Of a stretch of DNA of 64,000 bases, positions 1-11,669 are shown piece after piece (position 1 is the first letter of the stretch; every line of letters starts with the position of its first letter). The position numbers were made by a program, and so were the translations under genes. The notes below the pieces were generated by a model. That model made no database searches. It was not told where the DNA came from and was given only the letters and a program-made list of their open reading frames with translations. Where the stretch lies: NCBI RefSeq assembly GCF_018408855.1, contig NZ_AP024322.1, forward strand, positions 1,240,001-1,304,000, in the 5' to 3' direction. The stretch comes from Caballeronia sp. NK8. Its GTDB lineage: Bacteria; Pseudomonadota; Gammaproteobacteria; Burkholderiales; Burkholderiaceae.

Positions 1-91
1 ATTTTTGATCGAACTGGGCGAGGATCGAATGCGCGAAGGTTTCGGCAGTGATCCCGGTCCCGTCGGAAACGATGAATACGGAAGGCGGCAT
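1..91 (-). CDS. ppsR: PEP synthase regulatory protein PpsR (5' part only)
   Basis: Only the first 30 codons lie in the window; the gene runs off the left edge. The reverse strand reads MPPSVFIVSDGTGITAETFA and continues, the characteristic start of the DUF299/PpsR family with its N-terminal SDGTGITAE motif. Family members are bifunctional kinase/pyrophosphorylases that switch PEP synthase off and on by ADP-dependent phosphorylation and Pi-dependent dephosphorylation. Divergent placement next to ppsA, its target enzyme, fits this role and is the usual Burkholderia arrangement. The ATG is at 91-89. The rest of the protein cannot be judged. Confidence 0.9.
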   Translation of the reverse strand, partial: MPPSVFIVSDGTGITAETFAHSILAQFDQK

Positions 92-584
92 TGGCGAAAA
101 GACCAAATGGGGAACGAGTTGGGGCGGGTACGCTCAAACGGTATCACGCGCGGACAGCGCCACGGAAACGCGAGGCACGGCGGACCCGAGCGCCTGTGTT
201 ACATTGGTTGCCCTGCGGTGTGCGCCGGCGAACCGGGCGGCGCGAAAGACCTCGATTTTGCCGTGGAATTACTGTCTCTGCCGAACCAAAATTGAGAATC
301 GGCACGGTAGAATAGCGGCAACCTGTTCGATAAGCAATTGCGGACAAATTGATTCGGATTTTCGTCAAATCGCGGTCGGTTCGTCGGTTTTGGCAGCAAA
401 AACCCACGGTTTCGAGCAGATTTCAGACGTCCCGCCTCTTTTTGCAACGCGCGCCGGCTCCGGCGATGCACTCCCCGATGGTTTATCAAACAGGTTGTAC
501 GAGATGCGCCGGCGCTTCCAATGAGCGCCGCCGCATATGAGCCCACTCGTGCGATCGTGAATTCCATCCACCTTAGGGGCTTGT
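92..584. other. Divergent ppsR/ppsA intergenic region
   Basis: About 490 bases without a convincing gene, lying between the divergent ppsR and ppsA starts. It must hold both promoters. Short open frames here have no recognisable product and poor start contexts. It is visibly more AT-rich around 290-420 than the flanking genes, as expected for promoter DNA. I could not assign -10/-35 elements or a regulator site with confidence. Confidence 0.5.
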
Positions 585-3002
<2,418 letters not shown>

Positions 3003-3050
3003 GTCGACAGAGCCTTTCCGGATGCTTTCGGAAAGGCGCGAGCGTGCTAT

Positions 3051-3083
3051 AAAAACACCCCGGACTTCTCCGGGGTGTTTTCG
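3051..3083 (+). terminator. Rho-independent terminator after ppsA
   Basis: Stem AACACCCCGG / CCGGGGTGTT with a short loop, followed by a T-rich run. A separate perfect 8-bp hairpin, CCTTTCCG / CGGAAAGG, lies just upstream at 3013-3036, immediately after the ppsA stop. Confidence 0.85.
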
Positions 3084-3097
3084 TTTGGAGACCGGCG

Positions 3098-3526
3098 ATG
3101 TTGACGAGTGGATTGATTTGGTGGGTCGCGGCGGGCGCGCTGATCGTCGCGGAGCTGTTCACCGGCACGTTCTATCTGCTCATGATCGCGCTGGGCATGA
3201 TCGCGGGCGGCATCGCTGATGTGTTCGGCGCGTTGCCGCATGTGCAGATGGGCGCGGCGGCGGTCTTCGCGCTGATCGCCGTGGCCGCGCTGCGCCGCTC
3301 GCGCTTCGGCAGCTGGAAGCGGCGCGACGCCTCGCGCGATGCAGCCGTGAATCTCGATATCGGCGCGACGCTGGAAGTGGATCAATGGCGCGATGGCCAC
3401 GCGCGCGCAATGTATCGCGGCGCGCAGTGGGACGTCGAACTCGCGCCGGGCGAAACCGAAGGCGCGCGGTTTTACCGCATCACTGCGCTTGACGGCAACC
3501 GGCTGATCGTCGCGGCCGAGCGCTAG
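3098..3526 (+). CDS. NfeD-family membrane protein
   Basis: 142 aa, matching the short (NfeD1b/YbbK-like) form of the family. The N-terminal half is membrane-spanning (about residues 5-60: WWVAAGALIVAELFTG, then two more hydrophobic stretches). The C-terminal half (about 80-142) is a small OB-fold-like beta domain ending in the typical sequence around NRLIVAAER. These proteins work with a stomatin/SPFH partner in membrane quality control and lateral membrane organisation. Here the SPFH gene follows after 30 bases, so the pair is almost certainly one operon. It has no ClpP-class protease domain, unlike long NfeD proteins. Confidence 0.88.
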   Translation: MLTSGLIWWVAAGALIVAELFTGTFYLLMIALGMIAGGIADVFGALPHVQMGAAAVFALIAVAALRRSRFGSWKRRDASRDAAVNLDIGATLEVDQWRDGHARAMYRGAQWDVELAPGETEGARFYRITALDGNRLIVAAER

Positions 3527-3556
3527 CAAGCTCGCCCAATAAAAAGGAGTTACACA

Positions 3557-4483
3557 ATGTATTTCGCGCTCATCGTGCTCATCATCGCCATCGTGATCGT
3601 GGTGAACACGGTCAAGATCGTTCCTCAACAGCATGCCTGGGTACTGGAACGCTTCGGCCGCTATCACGCGACGCTCACGCCGGGCCTCAACATCGTGCTG
3701 CCGTTCATCGATCGCATCGCGTACAAGCACATGCTGAAGGAAATTCCGCTCGAAGTGCCGAGTCAGGTCTGCATCACGCGCGACAACACGCAGTTGCAGG
3801 TCGACGGCGTGCTGTACTTCCAGGTCACCGACGCGATGAAGGCGTCATACGGTTCGAGCAACTTCGTGTTCGCGATCACCCAGTTGTCGCAGACCACGCT
3901 GCGTTCGGTCATCGGCAAGCTGGAGCTCGACAAGACTTTCGAGGAGCGCGACTACATCAACCAGAGCATTGTCAATGCGCTCGACGAAGCCGCGTCGAAC
4001 TGGGGCGTGAAGGTGTTGCGCTACGAGATCAAGGACCTGACGCCGCCGAAGGAAATCCTGCACGCGATGCAGGCGCAGATCACCGCCGAGCGCGAAAAGC
4101 GCGCGCTGATCGCCGCGTCGGAAGGGCGCAAGCAGGAGCAGATCAATCTCGCCGTCGGCGCGCGCGAGGCCGCGATCCAGAAGTCCGAAGGCGAACGGCA
4201 GGCGGCGATCAATCAGGCGCAGGGCGAGGCATCGGCGATTCTCGCGGTGGCCGAAGCGAACGCGCAGGCGATCCAGAAAATCGGCACGGCGATCCAGACC
4301 GCGGGCGGCATGGAAGCGGTGAACCTGAAGATCGCGGAGCAGTATGTCGGCGCATTCGGCAACATCGCGAAGACGGGCAACACGCTGATCGTACCGGGCA
4401 ACCTGTCGGATATGAGTTCGATGATCGCGTCGGCGTTGACCATCGTGAGAGGCGAGGGCGGCGGCGTCATCAAGAAGGGCTGA
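3557..4483 (+). CDS. qmcA: SPFH/stomatin-family protein (QmcA-like)
   Basis: 308 aa. One N-terminal membrane anchor (about residues 3-20) is followed by the SPFH/band-7 domain (about 20-190, with VPQQHAWVLERFGRYHATL at its start). A C-terminal alanine/glutamate-rich coiled coil (about 180-250) follows, with repeated EGERQAAINQAQGEA-type segments. Homologues (QmcA, stomatin, paraslipin) form oligomeric membrane scaffolds that modulate FtsH and other membrane proteases. A strong AAGGAGTT ribosome site precedes the ATG. It lies 30 bp downstream of its NfeD partner. The symbol follows the E. coli paralogue and is by family resemblance. Confidence 0.9.
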   Translation: MYFALIVLIIAIVIVVNTVKIVPQQHAWVLERFGRYHATLTPGLNIVLPFIDRIAYKHMLKEIPLEVPSQVCITRDNTQLQVDGVLYFQVTDAMKASYGSSNFVFAITQLSQTTLRSVIGKLELDKTFEERDYINQSIVNALDEAASNWGVKVLRYEIKDLTPPKEILHAMQAQITAEREKRALIAASEGRKQEQINLAVGAREAAIQKSEGERQAAINQAQGEASAILAVAEANAQAIQKIGTAIQTAGGMEAVNLKIAEQYVGAFGNIAKTGNTLIVPGNLSDMSSMIASALTIVRGEGGGVIKKG

Positions 4484-4504
4484 CGCAAGCAAGAAAGAAA
4501 GCAA

Positions 4505-4532
4505 TCGGGGCGCTCAATGGCGCCCCGTTTCA
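4505..4532. terminator. Bidirectional terminator between qmcA and smpB
   Basis: Stem GGGGCG / CGCCCC with an 8-base loop, followed by GTTTCATTT. It lies between convergent genes and can serve both. Confidence 0.7.
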
Positions 4533-4533
4533 T

Positions 4534-4983
4534 TTAACGCGTGCTCGTTCGCATCAGGCGAGCGCGTTCACGTTCCCAGTCGCGTTGCTTCTCGGTCTCG
4601 CGCTTGTCGTGCAGCTTCTTGCCCTTCGCCAGGCCGATCTCGCACTTCACGCGGCCTTCCTTGTAGTGGAAGTTGAGCGGCACGAGCGTATGCCCGCGCT
4701 GCTCGACCTTGCCGATGAGCTTGTCGATCTGCTCGCGATGCAGCAGCAGCTTGCGCGTTCGCACCGGATCGAGATTGGCGAATTTCGACGCTTCGGGCAG
4801 CGGGCTGATATGCGTGCCGATCAGAAACAGTTCGCCTTGCTTGATGACGACGTAACCTTCCTTGATCTGTCCACGGCCCGCGCGCAGCGCCTTGACTTCC
4901 CAGCCCTCGAGCACGAGACCCGCTTCGTAGCGTTCTTCGATGAAGTAATCGAAGAAGGCTTTTCTGTTGTCGATGATGCTCAT
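4534..4983 (-). CDS. smpB: SsrA-binding protein SmpB
   Basis: 149 aa, the usual length. It binds tmRNA and delivers it to stalled ribosomes for trans-translation. The oligonucleotide-binding beta barrel is recognisable from [17 protein letters not shown] through [16 protein letters not shown] to GTHISPL. The basic C-terminal tail that enters the mRNA channel is present ([13 protein letters not shown], then an Arg-rich end). It is convergent with qmcA and divergent from ratA. The smpB-ratA-rnfH neighbourhood is a conserved betaproteobacterial cluster. Confidence 0.98.
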   Translation of the reverse strand: MSIIDNRKAFFDYFIEERYEAGLVLEGWEVKALRAGRGQIKEGYVVIKQGELFLIGTHISPLPEASKFANLDPVRTRKLLLHREQIDKLIGKVEQRGHTLVPLNFHYKEGRVKCEIGLAKGKKLHDKRETEKQRDWERERARLMRTSTR

Positions 4984-5102
4984 GAATGGAAAGTGCCCAA
5001 CTCGTTTAAAATCACGATTTTAGCAGCGCGCCGCGCGGCAAACGAACTCCTGCCGCGTTCTCTTGCGCATTGCCGCCCAATCCAGCCACCGCTGCGCCCT
5101 AT

Positions 5103-5540
5103 ATGGCAGACGTCCAGAAAACCGTGTTGATCCGCCATTCAGCGGAAGAAATGTTCGACCTCGTCACCGATGTCGCCGACTACCCCAATTTTTTGCCCTG
5201 GTGCGGCGGCGTCGAAATCGGCCGCCAGGACGAAAACGGCATGGAAGCGAAGATCGACATCAGCTTCAAGGGCATCAAGCAGCACTTCGCGACGCGCAAC
5301 ACGCAGAAGCGTCCGACCACCATCGATATGGAGTTCCTGAGCGGTCCGTTCAAGAAGTTCACCGGCTACTGGCGCTTCACGCCGCTGCGCGCGGACGCGT
5401 GCAAGATCGAGTTCGCGCTGCACTACGAGTTCTCCAACGTGATTCTGGAAAAGCTCATCGGGCCGGTGTTCAGCCATATCGCCAACACGTTCGTCGATTC
5501 CTTCGTGAAGCGCGCGGACCAGCGCTACGGGAAGCCATGA
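5103..5540 (+). CDS. ratA: RatA-family ubiquinone-associated START/polyketide-cyclase protein
   Basis: 145 aa from the chosen start MADVQKTVLIRHSAEEMFDL. An in-frame upstream ATG at 5070 exists, but the extra 11 residues are atypical. The SRPBCC/START fold runs through the whole protein (DLVTDVADYPNFLPWCGGVE near residue 17, FVDSFVKRADQRYG at the end). Homologues are annotated as RatA toxin (reported in E. coli to block 70S assembly) and as a Coq10-like ubiquinone-binding protein. Which role applies here cannot be told from sequence. It overlaps rnfH by four bases (ATGA), so the two are co-translated. Confidence 0.9.
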   Translation: MADVQKTVLIRHSAEEMFDLVTDVADYPNFLPWCGGVEIGRQDENGMEAKIDISFKGIKQHFATRNTQKRPTTIDMEFLSGPFKKFTGYWRFTPLRADACKIEFALHYEFSNVILEKLIGPVFSHIANTFVDSFVKRADQRYGKP

Positions 5541-5860
5541 TGCATATCGATGTCTGCTACGGCCTGCCCGATGGCGCGTTTCTGAAGCGTGTCGAATTGC
5601 GCGACGGCGCGACGGTGCGCGATGCGATCGAGGCGAGCGGCGTGCTGCGCGCGCATCGCGACATCGATCTGGCGACGCAGAAAGTCGGCGTGTTCGGCAA
5701 GGTCAAGCCGCTCGACGCGGCGCTCGCGGAGTTCGATCGCGTGGAGATCTATCGTCCGCTGAAAGTGGACCCGAAGGCCGCGCGCCAGCGCCGCGTCGAC
5801 AAGGCGCGCAAGGCCGGTTCGATCGAAGGGCGCAAGTGGCAGTCGAAGGATTCGCGCTGA
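5537..5860 (+). CDS. rnfH: RnfH-family ubiquitin-like protein
   Basis: 107 aa, small beta-grasp (ubiquitin-like) protein of the UPF0125/RnfH family. The sequence runs MHIDVCYGLPDGAFLKRVEL, then a segment ending in FDRVEIYRPLKVDPK and a basic tail. Two adjacent in-frame ATGs (5537 and 5540) overlap the ratA stop. It is often called the RatB antitoxin because of its pairing with ratA, but that activity is not established. It ends six bases from the convergent transporter gene at 5867. Confidence 0.9.
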   Translation: MMHIDVCYGLPDGAFLKRVELRDGATVRDAIEASGVLRAHRDIDLATQKVGVFGKVKPLDAALAEFDRVEIYRPLKVDPKAARQRRVDKARKAGSIEGRKWQSKDSR

Positions 5861-5866
5861 ACTGAA

Positions 5867-6847
5867 TCAGTGCGCGGGCGCTTCCTTCGCGGCGGCGGGT
5901 GCGGCTTCGAGCGAATGTTGCCGGACCGACCAGATCACGCCGACCAGCAACAGCACGATTGCGAGCACTTCGGGCGTGCGCGGCCAGCGGCCGTCGTAGA
6001 CGAACGCGTAGAGCAGCGCGAACAGCGTTTCGAATACGATCATCTGCCCTGAGAGCGTGAGCGGCAGGCGCTTCGACGCCGCGTTCCACAGCATGTTGCC
6101 GAGCCACGAACCGCCGGTCGCCAGGGCGAACGACACGATCCAGAAGAGTTGCCAGCGCGCGGCCGGCACGCTCGCCTGCACGGTTCCAGCGGGCAGCATC
6201 CACACGATCGCGCCGAGCAGGACGCCGAGCAGACCGGTCACGATGCCCCACAATACCGACCACTCGTTGCCGTCGAAATGGCGGTTCGCCTGCAGATAAC
6301 GCGCGTTGACGACCGCGTACCAGGTCCACGAGGCGAGCGCGCCGAGCGCGCAGGCGAGGCCCGTCAGGCGCGTGAACACGCTCGTCGCATGTTCGCTGCC
6401 GCCCGTCGATGAAAATACGTCGCTGAACACATCGAGATTGATGCACGCGATGCCCGCCAGCACCAGCAGCAGAGGCCCGACCAGCCGCTTGAGGTCGACC
6501 GCGCCGTGATCGCGCCGTCCGGCGAGCGTCACGGTCACGGGCAGAATCCCGACGATCAGCGACGAAGGCGCGACGCCCACCAGCTGCACCGCGCTCGCGA
6601 GCAGCATGTAGTAGAGCAGGTTGCCGACGAGCGCGAGCTTCACCAGCGCGATGAAATCGGCACGCGTGAGCTTGGACAGGAGGCGTCGGGCGAACGGCAG
6701 CGCGACCGCGACCGACACCGCGCCGTACATCAGATAGCGGCCGATCGAGAGCGTCAGCGGCGAAAAATCCGGCAGGAGCCGGGGCGCGAGAAAGATGAAA
6801 CCCCAGATCGCGCCCGCCGTCATTCCATACATCACACCGCGCTGCAT
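5867..6847 (-). CDS. EamA/DMT-superfamily permease
   Basis: 326 aa with about ten predicted membrane helices arranged as two repeated EamA halves (residues about 5-135 and 165-310). It starts MQRGVMYGMTAGAIWGFIFL and contains the half-repeat signature around GRYLMYGAVSVAVALPFARR. Family members export or import amino acids, nucleosides and other small metabolites across the inner membrane; the substrate cannot be predicted here. The C-terminus is Ala/Glu/His-rich and cytoplasmic. It is divergent from guaB, sharing about 200 bases of intergenic DNA. Confidence 0.85.
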   Translation of the reverse strand: MQRGVMYGMTAGAIWGFIFLAPRLLPDFSPLTLSIGRYLMYGAVSVAVALPFARRLLSKLTRADFIALVKLALVGNLLYYMLLASAVQLVGVAPSSLIVGILPVTVTLAGRRDHGAVDLKRLVGPLLLVLAGIACINLDVFSDVFSSTGGSEHATSVFTRLTGLACALGALASWTWYAVVNARYLQANRHFDGNEWSVLWGIVTGLLGVLLGAIVWMLPAGTVQASVPAARWQLFWIVSFALATGGSWLGNMLWNAASKRLPLTLSGQMIVFETLFALLYAFVYDGRWPRTPEVLAIVLLLVGVIWSVRQHSLEAAPAAAKEAPAH

Positions 6848-6994
6848 TGCCCGACTCCCGCCGTTATTTCACTTGACGGCGCGAAGCGTAGCACGCGACC
6901 CCGGGAGGCCGTCTTGTCGAAAACTGCAACCACCCCGGTGTGCCGCGCACGGCGCGGATTTTGCGGGCGAATGGCCTAAGCTGCTGTTCGGGCA

Positions 6995-8510
<1,516 letters not shown>

Positions 8511-8525
8511 TCAAGCGGAGCGATC

Positions 8526-9335
8526 ATGAAACCGTTGCTGCGGGTCGTGCTCGTCATCAATGCCCTGATTTTTCTGGCGTTTGGTTTGCTGTTTCTGCTG
8601 ACGCCGTGGGCAGGCCTGTACGGCGCGCTGCAACTCGATTCGATCCGCGTGCAACCGGCGCTCGCCGGACAATTGCTCGGCATCGCGCTCATGGGCCTTT
8701 CGTGGCTCGCGTTTCAGGCGGCGGTCGATGGCGCATTGACCGCCCGCGCCGCGCGGGTTTCGGGCCACGTGCAGTGGCTTTCGGGCGTCGTGGTACTGGT
8801 CTGGCTGCTCGGATTGCACACACCGCAGGTCGATGGCTTCGGGCAGATCAGCGCGGCGGTGGTCGGCGCCGTGCTGCTGGTGCTCGGTCTGGGCAGCGTG
8901 AGGCTGTCGTCGGCGGTGCGTCGGCGCGAGCGCGCGGCGCTCGCCGGCGCGGCATCGGCGCAGCGCGCGGAGAAGAAGGCGGCGCAAAAGCGCGACGACA
9001 TTCGCGCGACCACCGCGACATCTGTGGATACCGCCGTGCGACCCGCAGCCCGCGCGCCCGAAGCGACGGCCATCGATCCGGTTTCGGGGCGCGTAATCGA
9101 TGCGTCGGGACGTCCGCTCGATCCCGCTTCGCCGATCGCACCGGCTGCCATCCGCGCGCATCCGGACGGCGCGGTCGATCCCGTCACGGGCGGTACGCTC
9201 GACCCGGTCACGGGCCGCGCGATCGATCCGGTCACCGGGAAGCGCATCGAGCCCGTGATCAGCGGCGAGATCGATCCGGCGACGGGTCGAAGAGTCGATC
9301 CGCTCGCGCCCGGCGCGGGCCGCGTACCACGTTGA
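8526..9335 (+). CDS. Membrane protein with C-terminal DPVTG octapeptide repeats
   Basis: 269 aa, function unknown. The N-terminal 125 residues form four hydrophobic helices (about 5-30, 45-65, 80-98, 103-125) resembling a small DUF4345/DoxX-like integral membrane module. A charged Ala/Arg/Lys linker (about 128-175) follows. The last 85 residues are a hydrophilic tail built of eight-residue units of the DPVTGxxI type, which would lie outside the lipid. It is 15 bases behind guaB, so probably co-transcribed with it, and 166 bases before guaA. A membrane protein between guaB and guaA is usual in the group. I see no catalytic motif. Confidence 0.7.
   Translation: MKPLLRVVLVINALIFLAFGLLFLLTPWAGLYGALQLDSIRVQPALAGQLLGIALMGLSWLAFQAAVDGALTARAARVSGHVQWLSGVVVLVWLLGLHTPQVDGFGQISAAVVGAVLLVLGLGSVRLSSAVRRRERAALAGAASAQRAEKKAAQKRDDIRATTATSVDTAVRPAARAPEATAIDPVSGRVIDASGRPLDPASPIAPAAIRAHPDGAVDPVTGGTLDPVTGRAIDPVTGKRIEPVISGEIDPATGRRVDPLAPGAGRVPR
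9075..9320 (+). repeat. In-frame 24-bp (octapeptide) tandem repeat
   Basis: Six contiguous 24-base units at 9177-9320 encode DPVTGGTL, DPVTGRAI, DPVTGKRI, EPVISGEI, DPATGRRV and DPLAPGAG. Degenerate earlier units (DPVSGRVI, a seven-residue DASGRPL, DPASPIAP) begin at 9075. The D-P-x-[TS]-G core is kept while codons differ between units, which suggests an old, selected protein repeat and not a fresh DNA expansion. Confidence 0.85.
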
Positions 9336-9393
9336 GGACGCGAAGCGCATGCCGCACGCCACGCGAGCGCAGCAGCGGAAGCACGCAAGATAC

Positions 9394-9465
9394 GTACGGT
9401 CGGCCTTTGTGCCGGCCGTCGATTTATTGGCCGGCGGACCGCGCAAGATCGCGCGCCGGCCGTAC
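9394..9465. repeat. Nested inverted repeats upstream of guaA
   Basis: Outer arms GTACGGTCGGC (9394-9404) and GCCGGCCGTAC (9455-9465) pair over 11 positions, one of them G-U. They enclose a perfect 7-bp hairpin GCCGGCC / GGCCGGC (9411-9417 with 9429-9435) and a small GCGC / GCGC hairpin (9441-9454). The whole could fold as a three-way structure in DNA or in a guaA leader RNA. Function unknown. Confidence 0.6.
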
Positions 9466-9501
9466 CGACATCATTCGTTCACTTAGCCTTTGGCCGCAGC
9501 C

Positions 9502-11085
9502 ATGCACGACAAAATTCTGATTCTCGATTTCGGCTCCCAAGTCACTCAACTGATCGCCCGCCGCATCCGCGAGTCGCACGTCTACTCGGAAATCCATCCG
9601 TACGATGTCGACGAAACCTTCATCCGCGAATTCGCGCCGAAGGGCATCATCCTGTCGGGCGGTCCGAACTCGGTCACCGAGGCAAAGTCGCCGCGCGCTC
9701 CGCAGATCGTCTTCGATCTCGGCGTGCCGGTGCTCGGCATCTGTTACGGCATGCAGACGATGGCCGACCAGCTCGGCGGCAAGGTCGAACTGGGCAACGT
9801 GCGCGAATTCGGCTATGCGGAAGTGCAGGCGCTGAATCACACGGGCTTTCTGGAAGGCATCGAGGACTTCACGAACGAGAAGTCGGAATCGATGCTCAAG
9901 GTGTGGATGAGCCACGGCGACAAGGTCGTCGATCTGCCCACGGGTTTCAAGCTGATGGCTTCGACGCCCTCATGCCCGATCGCTGCGATGGCCGACGATG
10001 ACCGCCGTTTCTACGGCCTGCAATGGCATCCGGAAGTCACGCACACCGTGCAGGGCCGCGCGATGCTCGATCGTTTCGTGCTGGAACTGTGCGGCGCGCG
10101 GGCGGATTGGGAGATGGGCCATTACATCGACGAGGCCGTGGAGAAGATCCGCGCGCAGGTCGGCAGCGAGCACGTGATTCTCGGTCTCTCGGGCGGCGTG
10201 GATTCGTCGGTGGCGGCGGCGCTGTTGCATCGCGCGATCGGCGATCAGCTGACGTGCGTGTTCGTCGATCATGGTCTGCTGCGTCAGAACGAGGCGGAAC
10301 AGGTGATGTCGACCTTCGCGGATCACCTGGGCGTGAAGGTGATTCACGTCGATGCGAGCGAGGAGTTTCTGCAGAAGCTCGCGGGCGTGACCGATCCGGA
10401 AGCGAAGCGCAAGATCATCGGCGCGGAGTTCGTCGAGGTATTCCACAAGGAATCGGACAAGCTCACCGACGCCAAATGGCTCGCGCAAGGCACGATCTAT
10501 CCGGACGTGATCGAATCGGCGGGCAAGGGCAAGAAGGGCGCGCATACGATCAAGAGCCACCACAACGTAGGCGGCTTGCCGGAAACGCTCAATCTCAAGC
10601 TGCTCGAACCGCTGCGCGAACTGTTCAAGGACGAAGTGCGCGAACTCGGCGTGAAGCTCGGTTTGCCGCCTGGAATGGTGTATCGCCATCCGTTCCCGGG
10701 GCCGGGACTGGGCGTGCGGATTCTCGGTGAGGTGAAGCGCGAGTTCGCGGATCTGCTGCGCCGCGCGGATGCGATTTTCATCGAGACGCTGCGCAATACC
10801 ATCGACAAGGAAACGGGTAAGTCGTGGTACGACCTGACGAGTCAGGCGTTCGCGGTGTTCCTGCCGGTGAAGAGCGTCGGCGTGATGGGGGATGGGCGCA
10901 CGTACGAATACGTCGTCGCGCTGCGCGCCGTGCAGACGCTCGACTTCATGACGGCACATTGGGCGCATCTGCCGCATGAGTTGCTTGGCCATGTTTCCAA
11001 TCGCATCATCAATGAGGTGCGCGGGATCAATCGGGTGGTGTATGACATCTCGGGTAAGCCGCCTGCGACGATCGAGTGGGAGTGA
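9502..11085 (+). CDS. guaA: GMP synthase (glutamine-hydrolysing)
   Basis: 527 aa from the canonical start [20 protein letters not shown]; an in-frame TTG four codons upstream is less likely. It aminates XMP to GMP using glutamine and ATP. The N-terminal class I glutamine amidotransferase has the nucleophile in GICYGMQ (Cys about 81) and a His/Glu pair in WHPEVTHT. The ATP-pyrophosphatase P-loop LSGGVDSS is near residue 229. The C-terminal dimerisation domain ends with the invariant KPPATIEWE. The last 19 bases of the gene are repeated at 13,456, which marks guaA as an integration site for the downstream island. Confidence 0.99.
   Translation: MHDKILILDFGSQVTQLIARRIRESHVYSEIHPYDVDETFIREFAPKGIILSGGPNSVTEAKSPRAPQIVFDLGVPVLGICYGMQTMADQLGGKVELGNVREFGYAEVQALNHTGFLEGIEDFTNEKSESMLKVWMSHGDKVVDLPTGFKLMASTPSCPIAAMADDDRRFYGLQWHPEVTHTVQGRAMLDRFVLELCGARADWEMGHYIDEAVEKIRAQVGSEHVILGLSGGVDSSVAAALLHRAIGDQLTCVFVDHGLLRQNEAEQVMSTFADHLGVKVIHVDASEEFLQKLAGVTDPEAKRKIIGAEFVEVFHKESDKLTDAKWLAQGTIYPDVIESAGKGKKGAHTIKSHHNVGGLPETLNLKLLEPLRELFKDEVRELGVKLGLPPGMVYRHPFPGPGLGVRILGEVKREFADLLRRADAIFIETLRNTIDKETGKSWYDLTSQAFAVFLPVKSVGVMGDGRTYEYVVALRAVQTLDFMTAHWAHLPHELLGHVSNRIINEVRGINRVVYDISGKPPATIEWE
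11067..11085 (+). repeat. Putative attachment site (guaA 3' end copy)
   Basis: GACGATCGAGTGGGAGTGA, the last 19 bases of guaA including its stop. It matches 13,456-13,474 at 17 of 19 positions. The 3' end of guaA is a known target for tyrosine-recombinase islands in several bacterial groups; use here is inferred from the repeat. Confidence 0.65.
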
Positions 11086-11343
11086 AATCAGGTCCTTCGG
11101 GGACTATCGCCAGCTATATTGATGGCTACCACCGGCCAACGGAATAAATTGGCGGTAGAACCGAAGGCCGGATCAAGGCCCTTCTGTTCACTATCCAGAC
11201 CCAAGCCGTCTCTGACGGTAAAAGTCTTTTTGGGTTTTATGCGGCTTTCCGAGCATCAGCAAGTCTCCCCGACCCGTGACGATAAAAACCGTCAGGAACT
11301 GGAGAAAAAACCTCGATGCTAAGTGCCTCGCGCACGGGGATGG

Positions 11344-11466
11344 ACGATCTCGCGTTCGATCAACAAGGCAGAGCGCGCCGAGCAGTGGCGCCACATGCTG
11401 CAAGAGTGGTCCAATATGGTTGACGCCTGGATCGACGGGCAGAGCTACGTGCCGAAACTATTGCCC
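11344..11466 (+). pseudogene. Possible C-terminal remnant of a tyrosine integrase
   Basis: The frame reads TISRSINKAERAEQWRHMLQ and continues EWSNMVDAWIDGQ. The pattern of a basic/charged helix, then R-x-M-x-x-x-W and an acidic-hydrophobic D-x-W, resembles the tail of phage/island integrases just after the catalytic Tyr. No catalytic domain or intact ORF surrounds it. The position next to the guaA-end repeat, where an island integrase is expected, is the main support. It could instead be meaningless coding-like sequence. Confidence 0.3.
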
Positions 11467-11564
11467 ACAGAATGCAGGGGTGCCGGTGCTGAGTGTCACA
11501 TTATGAGCAAGGGCAGCAGTCCCGTCCGGATATCGATTGCCGCCAGAGTGGTTTGTCATTCCAA

Positions 11565-11593
11565 GAAAAAGATCACCATTAGTGATCTTTTTC
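11565..11593. terminator. Strong bidirectional terminator-like hairpin
   Basis: A perfect 12-bp inverted repeat, GAAAAAGATCAC / GTGATCTTTTTC, with a five-base loop (CATTA). The A-run upstream and T-run downstream make it a good intrinsic terminator in both directions, insulating the toxin-antitoxin pair from upstream transcription. Confidence 0.8.
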
Positions 11594-11632
11594 CGCTTAA
11601 GCCAAACCAACATGGTCTTGGCAAAAGTTTAT

Positions 11633-11669
11633 AAAATATGTATTTTGAACACTATGAGTGATCAAAATA
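11633..11669 (+). promoter_or_regulatory. Candidate AbiEi operator around the abiEi start
   Basis: Two overlapping inverted repeats: AAAATA-TG-TATTTT (11633-11646), and TATTTTGA (11641-11648) with TCAAAATA (11662-11669) separated by 13 bases that include the abiEi start codon. A -10-like TATAAA sits at 11630-11635. AbiEi-type antitoxins are known to autoregulate by binding inverted repeats at their promoter; assignment here is inference. Confidence 0.5.
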
